Shown: positions 5,930 through 11,759 of the stretch, piece after piece
Layout of the letters: each line of letters opens with the position of its first letter
Position numbering within the stretch: the first letter of the stretch is position 1
DNA from: Chloroflexota bacterium
GTDB taxonomy: Bacteria > Chloroflexota > Anaerolineae > Aggregatilineales > Phototrophicaceae
DNA length: 11,759 nucleotides
Reading direction: 5' to 3'
NCBI GenBank assembly: GCA_023430545.1
Contig: JAEZAF010000234.1
Coordinates: 1 to 11,759 of the forward strand
Made by a program: the position numbers and the translations under genes
The notes under the pieces: generated by a model
What the model saw: only the letters and a program-made list of their open reading frames with translations
Databases searched by the model: none
Told to the model about the DNA's origin: nothing

Positions 5930-6808
5930 TCATTTCATGCCCGTGCCGGTAGCTGCCAGTCCTTCCATCACCTGCCGACGCAGGAACAAGAAAAGGATGA
6001 TAATCGGTATGGTTGCCAGGGTTGATCCTGCCATCACCAGATCATATGACTGCCTGTACTGGTTGATCAGGCGAGTGATTCCTACTGCCAACGGCATATT
6101 CTCCGCCTGCCGGAAAACAATCAGCGGCCACAGCAGGTTATTCCAGTATTCAAGTGAAAACAGGATGAATAATGTCGCAATTGCTGGACGGGCGTTGGGC
6201 AAAACGATAGAGAAGAAGATTCGATACTCATTTGCGCCGTCAACCCTTGCCGCATTCAGCATTTCGTCGTCAATCGACAGCATGTACTGCCGGATAAAGA
6301 AGAGACCAATGGGAGATGCCGCGATCGGGATAATGGCACCGAAATAGTTCTCCACCAGTCCCATTTGAATGATCATCAGGAACAGTGACACGATGAGCAG
6401 GTGGAATGGGATCATCTGAGCGATAATGATCAGCAGAAACAGCAAATTGCGACCACGAAATCTGAACTTCGACAACGCATACCCAGCAGTGGTACATAAA
6501 AACAGGGCTGTGATGGCAAACCCGGCGGTCTGCAAAATCGAGTTCAGAATCCAGCGCCCGAACGGCTCCTGCTCAAACAGGTTCCGGTAGCTGTCAAATG
6601 ACAGGTTTCTAGGAAACAGGTCAAATGCATCGACGAAAATACGGCCCTCAGGACGCAGTGAACTTACCACCATCCAATACAGCGGGAAGACAAACACGAA
6701 TGCCAGCACAATAAAAAACAGAGTCAGCAGGATTTTGTCGGGGCGAATGCGAGGGCCTTGATGTTGTCTGCCACGAACTACAGCCGTTTGGGAAACTTGT
6801 TCAGCCAT
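5930..6808 (-). CDS. sugar ABC transporter permease, MalG type (locus 2)
   Basis: A 292-residue CUT1-type permease. Membrane helices lie at about 27-49, 90-112, 121-148, 155-173, 207-229 and 259-276. The EAA loop is at 183-208 (MLNAARVDGANEYRIFFSIV then LPNARP), and the C-terminus FLRRQVMEGLAATGTGMK is typical of MalG-like proteins. I chose ATG 6808, which has GAGAGG about 10 bases upstream. The 3-codon longer start is a TTG at 6817 that overlaps the upstream stop and has no spaced ribosome site. The gap to the upstream permease stop is only 5 bases, so the two are co-translated. It should form the locus 2 channel with the product of 6814-7713. Confidence 0.93.
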   Translation of the reverse strand: MAEQVSQTAVVRGRQHQGPRIRPDKILLTLFFIVLAFVFVFPLYWMVVSSLRPEGRIFVDAFDLFPRNLSFDSYRNLFEQEPFGRWILNSILQTAGFAITALFLCTTAGYALSKFRFRGRNLLFLLIIIAQMIPFHLLIVSLFLMIIQMGLVENYFGAIIPIAASPIGLFFIRQYMLSIDDEMLNAARVDGANEYRIFFSIVLPNARPAIATLFILFSLEYWNNLLWPLIVFRQAENMPLAVGITRLINQYRQSYDLVMAGSTLATIPIIILFLFLRRQVMEGLAATGTGMK

Positions 6809-6813
6809 CGAAT

Positions 6814-7713
6814 TCAATCCTCTCTGTCAGACATACCAAAGAAGCGAAACTGGATGAGCGAGAAAACGAGGATAATTGCGGCGAGGATCACGCCCATCGC
6901 GGCGGCTGTCCCAAAATTAAACGAGGTAAAGGCCGTCCGATAAATCAACAGCGCCATCGTTAGTCCACCGTCACCGGGTCCACCACCACCTGTGTACAGG
7001 ATGAATGGCTCGACAAAGACCTGATAGCCACCGATGATGCTCAACACGACGACAAAAAGCGTGGTTGGGCGCAGTAACGGCAGCGTAATACGCCAGAACA
7101 TCTGGAAGGCACTCGCTCCATCAATAACGGCAGCTTCGTAGAATTCGCGAGGAATATTCACCAGACCGGCGTTGAAGTACAGAATATTGATCCCCGTCCA
7201 GCGCCATGCTGCAACGAGAATGAGAGAAGGGAGTGCAAGTTCAGAGACTTCCAGCCACCTCAGCGGTTCGATGTCGAAAGCTGACGACAGGAAGAGATTG
7301 AGAAAACCACCTTCAGCCAGAATCAAACGGAATACCGTTCCTGCAACCACCAGTGAAGTCAGCGCAGGCAGGAAGATCAGCGTTCTGAATACCGTACTTT
7401 GAACAACACGTCTCGAATCCAGCAACACTGCCAGGACAAGGGGAAGCGGTATGAGGATAAGCAGGGTTCCAATCGTATAGATCGTTGTATTGACGAGTGC
7501 CTGATTGAACCGCACCAACTTGAATACGTTCTCGTAATTAGTAAGGCCTACCCACTCCTGACTCTGAAGCCCCTGAAAATTCTGGAAGCTCATTGTCACT
7601 GCCATAATGACCGGATAGACCTTAAATACGATGAATACACTTAGGAAGGGTATTAGAAACACCAAAGGGACGACCTTTTTGTGATTCAATACCGCGTAGA
7701 TTGGCGTTAACAA
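6814..7713 (-). CDS. sugar ABC transporter permease, MalF type (locus 2)
   Basis: A 299-residue CUT1-type permease. Helices are seen at about 15-41, 74-98, 110-131, 159-180, 216-238 and 267-288. The EAA loop spans 191-217 with FYEAAVIDGASAF and ITLPLLRP, and FVEPFILYTGGGGPGDGG (233-250) is the MalF-type signature after the loop. The start is TTG 7713, with AAAGG about 10 bases upstream. An in-frame TGA lies six codons further up and no ATG or GTG is available near the N-terminus, so the weak start codon seems real. Together with the upstream hairpin, it would keep permease synthesis low relative to the binding protein. Confidence 0.92.
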   Translation of the reverse strand: MLTPIYAVLNHKKVVPLVFLIPFLSVFIVFKVYPVIMAVTMSFQNFQGLQSQEWVGLTNYENVFKLVRFNQALVNTTIYTIGTLLILIPLPLVLAVLLDSRRVVQSTVFRTLIFLPALTSLVVAGTVFRLILAEGGFLNLFLSSAFDIEPLRWLEVSELALPSLILVAAWRWTGINILYFNAGLVNIPREFYEAAVIDGASAFQMFWRITLPLLRPTTLFVVVLSIIGGYQVFVEPFILYTGGGGPGDGGLTMALLIYRTAFTSFNFGTAAAMGVILAAIILVFSLIQFRFFGMSDRED

Positions 7714-7762
7714 TGGCGGTTTACCTTTGCCTCAAACAATCGTTTATAAGTAATTATGGAGA

Positions 7763-7792
7763 AAGCGGATACCCGCGAAGAGGTATCCGCTT
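7763..7792 (-). promoter_or_regulatory. intergenic hairpin between binding-protein and permease genes (locus 2)
   Basis: AAGCGGATACC (7763-7773) pairs perfectly with GGTATCCGCTT (7782-7792), an 11-bp stem with an 8-base loop, beginning 16 bases after the binding-protein stop. On the minus strand it is followed by TTCTCC (with the TT of the stem, TTTCTCC), a poor T-run. It is best read as a partial terminator or message-stabilising hairpin, equivalent in position to the one at 2707-2730 though unrelated in sequence. Confidence 0.75.
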
Positions 7793-7808
7793 CTATTAAC
7801 GTGGTTGA

Positions 7809-9128
7809 TTAGTCGCCGACGTCGGCTCCCATTGCCTCAAGTTCAGACAATGCATTGGCTAGGACGTCTTCAGGTGACGCCTGATTTTCCAGCAGTTCGT
7901 AAAGTGCAGTCGTCTGGAAAATCGTTGCAATTTCAGGATAGAAGGGTCCGGTGTATTCCGGTGCCACGTTACCCAGCCCGGAGCGGATATATTCGAAGGG
8001 AACCTCACCGCTGAAGTCATCCATGGTGATCAGCAGTGCCTCGTCTTCATAAACGTCAAGGCGCATTGGATCGAAGCCGAGATCCGTCCACAGTGAGAGG
8101 TTGGCGTCATAGGTCAGTTTGGAGAAAGCGAGGAATTCTTTGGCAAGCTCGATCTTGCTCGGGTCGATCTGGTCAGTGATGACGGTTCCCGTCCCGCCGC
8201 CCATCGTGGTCGTATAACCATCTTCTTCAAAGATGGGCATCGGGCGCACGACTGCGACATCTGCCAGAACGCTGCCCATGTTGTCAGGGAAGCGCGTCAT
8301 GTACCACTGGGGCATCCACAGCGAAGCGATCTGGCCCTCGCTGAAAGCAACATAGTGATCCGGCGCGTGGTGATTGCCACCGGCTGCGGTGCGTGCGATC
8401 CCGTGTTCATGGACAAGATCCTGAATAAATTGGAGCGCTTCCACGTTTTCGGGGCTGTCGAGAATGATCTCACCGTCCGCATTGTAGGTTCCGCCGCCCA
8501 TCATCAGCATCAGCGGATATGTGGAGAAGATGTCGGTCGTTTCAATGCTGGTCATGTAAACGTCCGGCGTACCATCACCATCGGTATCCTGTGTGACCTT
8601 CTTACCTGCTTCGATATAGTCATCCCATGTTACGATGCTGTCGACGTCAACGCCTGCTTCTTCTAGCAGTGCTGTATTGTAGAACGCCACAAACGCGCCG
8701 AGATGGTAGTCAATACCATAGTTCTGCCCATTTGCCGTGTACGGGGCCAGGCGCGACTCGATGATGTCATCACGATAGGGGTCAATGGCATCATTCAATG
8801 GAACGAAGTGAAGATCACCCTTTGTAAAGGTGGCGAATTTCTTGATCTCGACGTCGGCGAGATCTGGCGCGCCCATGCCGACAAGCAGCGACGCCAGCAG
8901 GTTGTCGTGCATCTGCGTGTAATCAATCTGCTCGTAGGTGAGGTTGATCTGGCGGTCTGGATTTATTTCATTCCAGCGTTCTGCCTGCTGCTGCATAAAA
9001 AGACCATGCCGGTCAACGAACACCCACAGCGACAGGTCAGTTGCATCTTCCTGGGCTTGCGTTATGCCAATCCCAAATATCGCAATCAGGATTACGGTGA
9101 GCAGAAAGAATGACATTTTCTTTTGCAT
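7809..9128 (-). CDS. extracellular sugar-binding protein (locus 2)
   Basis: A 439-residue type 1 extracellular solute-binding protein. The start is ATG 9128, chosen because GGAGG lies 5 bases upstream; the open frame continues 65 codons further up, but that part reads as non-coding leader. The signal peptide is residues 1-25 (MQKKMSFFLL then a hydrophobic core, cleavage after TQA), with no lipobox. Landmarks are LSLWVFVDRHGLF (32-44), LLVGMGAPDLADVEI (81-95), AFVAFYNTALLEEAGV (145-160), TWDDYIEAGKKVT (167-179) and FLAFSKLTYDANL (332-344). DTDGDGTPD (181-189) looks like an EF-hand-type calcium loop, which some sugar-binding proteins carry. It shares the fold but only low similarity with the locus 1 protein, so the substrate probably differs. 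Confidence 0.93.
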   Translation of the reverse strand: MQKKMSFFLLTVILIAIFGIGITQAQEDATDLSLWVFVDRHGLFMQQQAERWNEINPDRQINLTYEQIDYTQMHDNLLASLLVGMGAPDLADVEIKKFATFTKGDLHFVPLNDAIDPYRDDIIESRLAPYTANGQNYGIDYHLGAFVAFYNTALLEEAGVDVDSIVTWDDYIEAGKKVTQDTDGDGTPDVYMTSIETTDIFSTYPLMLMMGGGTYNADGEIILDSPENVEALQFIQDLVHEHGIARTAAGGNHHAPDHYVAFSEGQIASLWMPQWYMTRFPDNMGSVLADVAVVRPMPIFEEDGYTTTMGGGTGTVITDQIDPSKIELAKEFLAFSKLTYDANLSLWTDLGFDPMRLDVYEDEALLITMDDFSGEVPFEYIRSGLGNVAPEYTGPFYPEIATIFQTTALYELLENQASPEDVLANALSELEAMGADVGD

Positions 9129-9147
9129 TTTATCCTCCATAAATAAA

Positions 9148-9162
9148 GCTTTTACTAAAATG
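9148..9162. promoter_or_regulatory. candidate regulator site C (binding-protein leader)
   Basis: On the minus strand CATTTTAGTAAAAGC contains an 11-bp odd palindrome TTTTA-G-TAAAA. It lies 20-34 bases upstream of the locus 2 binding-protein ATG. It aligns over 15 positions with the two sites in front of the divergent regulator gene. Confidence 0.55.
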
Positions 9163-9560
9163 GACACGCATGTGCAGTCATTAACTAACGGTGGTTCAAA
9201 TAGGTTCCGGTTAAGCTGGCTCCTTTCTGCAGACAGTATTGTCGTTTCGATTCCAACTTGGTGCGGTATTTGTGGCTTTAATGTCAGGTCCTGTGACCAA
9301 GTGACTCTGGACCTGGCCCACAAAGTGACTGCTGTCTAACCAAACGGTTGTTTCCTGAGCTTCGGTTTGGCTGCGCTCGACGACAAAAATGGGTGGTAGC
9401 TTGCCTGACTCATCGATGGTACGCACGGCGGTGGAATTGCCTATCCCTAGGGGAGTAAGAGGGACGCGTGCAGTCTGGATATGGGAACTAAACAGAAGGG
9501 TGTATTGTTTATTGGTATGACACTCAAAATACATAGAAATAATTCACAATTTATGATATT
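9161..9560. other. long divergent intergenic region of locus 2
   Basis: About 500 bases separate the binding-protein and regulator starts. It holds an inverted repeat CAGGTCC (9285-9291) / GGACCTG (9309-9315) with a 17-base gap, and AAGTGACT twice as a direct repeat (9299-9306 and 9323-9330). A minus-strand frame of 107 codons (9211-9534) is open but resembles no family I know and lacks a ribosome site. No promoter of good quality was found for the binding-protein gene. Confidence 0.4.
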
Positions 9561-9602
9561 TTGAACCTATTATAAGAATGTAAGTTAAACAAGTCAAGCA
9601 AT

Positions 9603-9617
9603 CTGTTTAATAAAAAC
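9603..9617. promoter_or_regulatory. candidate regulator site A
   Basis: CTGTTTAATAAAAAC has the core TTTA-A-TAAA. Its centre is 22 bp from that of site B, about two helical turns, so both would face the same side of the DNA. It is 40-54 bases upstream of the regulator ATG. Confidence 0.5.
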
Positions 9618-9624
9618 ATTCTGT

Positions 9625-9639
9625 CCGTTTAGTAAACAG
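9625..9639. promoter_or_regulatory. candidate regulator site B
   Basis: CCGTTTAGTAAACAG contains the perfect odd palindrome GTTTA-G-TAAAC (9627-9637). It lies 18-32 bases upstream of the regulator ATG at 9657. Its outer TAAACAG is also the mirror of CTGTTTA in site A, so the pair forms a 7-bp inverted repeat over 37 bases. Confidence 0.6.
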
Positions 9640-9656
9640 CCAGAGGCAGTAACCTT

Positions 9657-10685
9657 ATGAGTAAATCGACTCCCAGCATGCGCGATGTAGCACGTGCTGC
9701 TGGTGTCTCGGTGTCAGCAGTCTGGATTGTCATCAACAAAAAACCGGGTGTAGCGCCGGATACTTCAAAGCGCATCTGGGAGAAAATATCTGAACTTGGT
9801 TATGTGGTGAAGAACAACCATGACAGCCTCTCGGTACAGACCCTCGGTCTGTTGATTGAAAAAAGTTCGATTCCGGCGATGATGGACAGCTTCTACGGAG
9901 ACATCATTCGTGGGTTTCAATCTGAAGCGCAGCGATCAGGCTATCAGGTGAATCTGCTGATGTTTGATCGAACGACCGAAACGCTGGATCTCCTGAAACA
10001 GCGGGGGATAAAGTCGATGTCCGGACTGGTTGTAGCGAACGATGGCGACATCACACCAGAGATGGTCATTCAACTGAAAGCATTCAATGTACCGATCGTA
10101 CTCGTCGAGAACCATATCGATGACCAGCAGCTTCCCTGTGTGCTTGGCGATAACTTCTCCGCTGGCTACATGATCACTCGGCACATGCTGAACCTGGGCT
10201 ACCGAGAAATTGCCGTGTTACCCGGGCCGACCAAATACAGCAGCCTCGTTGATCGGCTACACGGCTGCAGGGCAGCGATGGCAGAGGCAGGTTTACTGAT
10301 ACCGCCGGAGTGGATGCCGAAAGCGGTTTCGGGACACCCACTCAAGGGCTATGTGCAGATGAAAGAGATTCTGGCTCTGGCCCATCATCCCCGTGCCGTC
10401 ATCACTATCAGCGACAAGACGGCGATCGGCGCTATGGAAGCCATTAAGGAAGAAGGCCTGCGCATTCCTGAAGACATCGCCATCGCTAGTATCGACAATA
10501 TTTTTGAGAGCGCCTACACCCGGCCACCACTGACCACTGTCCACCTCCCCAAACTGGAAATGGGCATTCTGGCATTTCAAAAACTCCACCATCTCATTAC
10601 AGGGCAAACGGATATACCGGTAAAAAGCCTCGTATACAGCGCGCTGATTCTGCGCGATTCCTGCGGGGCAACGCTGCGAAGTTAA
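9657..10685 (+). CDS. LacI-family transcriptional regulator, atypical DNA-binding region (locus 2)
   Basis: A 342-residue LacI/GalR-family protein. The HTH is at residues 8-27 (MRDVARAAGVSVSAVWIVIN), followed by GVAPDTSKRIWEKISELGY. The sensor domain runs from about 63 (LGLLIEKS) with FYGDIIRGFQSEAQRSGYQV and ITISDKTAIGAMEAIKEEG as landmarks. Two positions stand out. The usual V-S-R of the recognition helix is V-W-I (Trp23, Ile24). The hinge, normally with A-R-x-L, reads VVKNNHDSLSVQT. The AGAGG sequence 10 bases before ATG 9657 supports the start. Divergent placement to the locus 2 importer and shared upstream motifs suggest it controls that locus and itself. Ligand unknown. Confidence 0.92.
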   Translation: MSKSTPSMRDVARAAGVSVSAVWIVINKKPGVAPDTSKRIWEKISELGYVVKNNHDSLSVQTLGLLIEKSSIPAMMDSFYGDIIRGFQSEAQRSGYQVNLLMFDRTTETLDLLKQRGIKSMSGLVVANDGDITPEMVIQLKAFNVPIVLVENHIDDQQLPCVLGDNFSAGYMITRHMLNLGYREIAVLPGPTKYSSLVDRLHGCRAAMAEAGLLIPPEWMPKAVSGHPLKGYVQMKEILALAHHPRAVITISDKTAIGAMEAIKEEGLRIPEDIAIASIDNIFESAYTRPPLTTVHLPKLEMGILAFQKLHHLITGQTDIPVKSLVYSALILRDSCGATLRS

Positions 10686-10734
10686 TTTGTGTTGACAGGC
10701 AGAGAGGTCTGTAAGGCCCCGCCGATTTTTTGTC

Positions 10735-11058
10735 ACATCAGGCGAATTTTCTGATAGACATAGATGTTCATTGATCCGAGCATAGTGCAAGTCACGGTCT
10801 AAAATACACAATCCCGGTGGGACACTGTTATGGAGCACCTCGATGGCCTGCATCTGCTCATCCATGCTGAGCGTCAAGCCAATAAGTCATGAGGTACTCA
10901 TCATAAAAAAGATGAATATGCTCTCTGATCCAGAAGTAATGACCGTCTTTGTGCTGGATGCGATATTCGATCACCAGCAGGGCAGCATGATCGGATCGTA
11001 CCGCGCTGTTTTAGCTTTCAAGCATCTTCTATTGATCGGTAGGATGAACCTGCTCGAT
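10735..11058 (-). pseudogene. multi-PAS sensor protein, decayed fragment
   Basis: On the minus strand from 11058 the frame reads IEQVHPTDQ, stop (TAG 11029-11031), KMLES, stop (TAA 11011-11013), NSAVRSDHAALLVIEYRIQH, then KDGHYFWIREHIHLFYDE and TGA at 10858-10860. HP-x-D and YR-x-x-HKDGxYxW are the signature of PAS_3/PAC domains. In a second frame from 10877 the sequence continues as MDEQMQAIEVLHNSVPPGLC and ILDRDLHYARINEHLC, the classic opening of a further PAS domain. Two stops and a frameshift show decay. The fragment ends about 50 bases from the LacI stop at 10685, so the output domain (kinase or GGDEF) is lost. A T6 run (10726-10731) nearby could be left from a terminator of the LacI gene. 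Confidence 0.8.
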
Positions 11059-11059
11059 C

Positions 11060-11416
11060 CGTCACCGGGGATCGTTGGGAAAAGATATCTAGCATGATCA
11101 CCGCGAATGCATGAGCTGGCAGAACCTCGAATTTTGCGGCAATACTGGCACGGGCTTCATAGATGACAACATACATTCCTGCAGGAAGTGCGTTGGCATA
11201 GAACTGCACTTGGTTATTCGCATATACACTTCTCGAAAATGCATTCATGTCAAAGAACCAGCGCATATCACCACTGGATAAAGAGCAGCTTATTGAAAGA
11301 CCGTCCGTCATTGTATTGACAAGCTTGGATCGTTCCCAATCTGTATGCTGGTCGAGACCAAGCTGTGAGTATTTTTCGCAGAAATATGTCGCAATCTGAC
11401 ATTCAAGCGTGCAAAA
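11060..11416 (-). pseudogene. alpha-2-macroglobulin-like protein, C-terminal remnant
   Basis: The minus-strand frame contains MRWFFDMNAFSRS, then VQFYANALPAGMYVVIYEAR, ASIAAKFEVLPAHAFAVIML and DIFSQRS. This order (R-W-F-F-D, V-x-F-Y-A-x-x-LPAG-x-Y-x-x-x-Y-x-A-R-A, P-G-x-F-x-V-x-P-A, then F-x-R-S) is that of the C-terminal domain of bacterial alpha-2-macroglobulins, large envelope proteins thought to trap proteases. The family normally exceeds 1500 residues; here only about 80-100 recognisable residues remain. There is no start, and no trace of the thioester motif or bait region. The frame ends close to where the PAS remnant begins, so two unrelated relics are joined near 11060. The family call is from memory of the motif and moderately sure. 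Confidence 0.7.
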
Positions 11417-11425
11417 CCTGACAAT

Positions 11426-11674
11426 GTGCTGAGTAAATTTGCGCGGAGGGACACCGTTCCGTTAACTAGGCATATACTCTGCTTTGAAATTCCTCTAACT
11501 GTCTCGACTGAAAGCAATTTGCGTAATCCCGACAAAGAACAGCTCCGCGTTGATATTCTTGACATGCGAGAGCAAGGTATGAGCTATCGACAAATTGCTG
11601 CGGCGCTCGGTCTGCATTGGACGAGGGTAGGACAGATTGTGCGGATAGAGAGGAATCACAGTGAAACTGGCTAA
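11426..11674 (+). CDS. small HTH protein, right copy
   Basis: Up to 82 residues from GTG 11426. Residues 19-77 match the left-end HTH protein at about 81%. The conserved block ESNLRNPDKEQLR precedes the helix-turn-helix MSYRQIAAALG then LHWTRVGQIV. The start is uncertain: no ribosome site precedes the GTG, and the conserved part begins only at Arg19 (the CTAG at 11466), so the N-terminal 15 or so codons may not be translated. GGAGGG lies at 11445-11450 but no good start codon follows it in frame. It ends at TAA 11672-11674 and overlaps an opposing frame by 4 bases. It probably binds DNA; the target is unknown. It could be the lone DNA-binding part of a former recombinase or transposase. Confidence 0.5.
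   Translation: MLSKFARRDTVPLTRHILCFEIPLTVSTESNLRNPDKEQLRVDILDMREQGMSYRQIAAALGLHWTRVGQIVRIERNHSETG
11466..11644 (+). repeat. right copy of diverged HTH-gene repeat
   Basis: Ungapped partner of 124-302, same orientation. This copy is preceded by GTTAA where the left copy has the IS end, so it shows what the site looks like without the element at CTAG. Confidence 0.8.
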
Positions 11675-11757
11675 CCAGTGTCCAATTCAGAGAGCGAATT
11701 AACAGGGCAGCGATAACCGCTCCGCTTCATGATCGCCAGGAGTTTATGGGCCTCAGC
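11671..11757 (-). CDS. possible 3' end of a gene entering from the right (partial)
   Basis: The minus strand is open from the right edge to TAG 11673-11671. It gives 28 residues starting AEAHKLLAIMKRSGYRCPVN and ending LSELDTG. I do not recognise it, and a frame this short can be open by chance. It would converge on and overlap the HTH gene by 4 bases. Confidence 0.25.
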   Translation of the reverse strand, partial: AEAHKLLAIMKRSGYRCPVNSLSELDTG

Positions 11758-11759
11758 CA

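Noticed and set aside
8431..8446. GCGCTTCCAC inside the locus 2 binding-protein gene, identical to half of the locus 1 operator
   Set aside because: The left half lacks the matching bases (TGGA rather than GTGTGGAA) and it lies deep within a coding region, so chance is the better explanation.
9129..9323. 65-codon N-terminal extension of the locus 2 binding protein
   Set aside because: A strong GGAGG precedes ATG 9128, a signal peptide starts exactly there, and the extension has no protein-like character and would contain a candidate operator.
10293..10734. Rest of a 194-codon minus-strand frame overlapping the second LacI gene
   Set aside because: Only its first 45 or so codons (10735-10877) read as PAS domain. 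The remainder is antisense to an intact LacI coding region.
1..11759. CRISPR array, tRNA, rRNA or phage modules
   Set aside because: No regularly spaced repeats, no tRNA-like cloverleaf and no phage structural or integrase gene were seen on either strand.

Overview
The window looks like a chromosomal stretch of a free-living heterotrophic bacterium, most likely a Chloroflexota (Anaerolineae-type) genome. That assignment is an inference: it rests on two tandem CUT1-type sugar importers each paired with a LacI-family regulator, binding proteins with cleavable signal peptides and no visible lipobox, and relics of an alpha-2-macroglobulin-like protein and a multi-PAS sensor. No rRNA, tRNA or housekeeping gene is present to settle it.

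Layout. Positions 1-310 hold the last 36 codons of an IS5-family transposase and the right end of that element, which abuts a small helix-turn-helix (HTH) gene at a CTAG. Positions 310-930 are mostly non-coding or decayed. Positions 931-5376 hold importer locus 1 on the minus strand, in transcription order: LacI-family regulator (4259-5287), sugar-binding protein (2736-4052), MalF-type permease (1755-2687), MalG-type permease (931-1755), then a terminator. Positions 5380-5929 contain a broken HxlR-family regulator on the plus strand. Positions 5930-9128 hold importer locus 2 on the minus strand: binding protein (7809-9128), MalF-type permease (6814-7713), MalG-type permease (5930-6808). It is controlled, probably, by a divergent LacI-family gene (9657-10685, plus). 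Positions 10690-11420 hold two adjacent decayed genes on the minus strand, a multi-PAS sensor and the C-terminal end of an alpha-2-macroglobulin-like protein. Positions 11426-11674 hold a second copy of the HTH gene, about 81% identical in protein to the one at the left end.

How the genes work together. Each locus supplies a secreted binding protein and two membrane permeases, but no ATPase and no sugar-degrading enzyme. Both importers therefore probably share a MalK/MsmX-like ATPase encoded elsewhere. Each locus has a hairpin between the binding-protein gene and the first permease gene, a classical way to obtain much more binding protein than permease. Locus 1 has a textbook LacI-family operator, a perfect 22-bp palindrome with a central CG, sitting just downstream of a TTGACA promoter for its own regulator. 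Locus 2 has three copies of a different, AT-rich motif (TTTARTAAA core) shared between the regulator and binding-protein leaders. Its regulator has an unusual recognition helix and hinge.

The most notable points are the contrast between the two LacI proteins and their candidate operators, the cluster of pseudogenes bordering the transport loci, and the paired HTH genes at both ends of the window, one of them cut by an insertion sequence.
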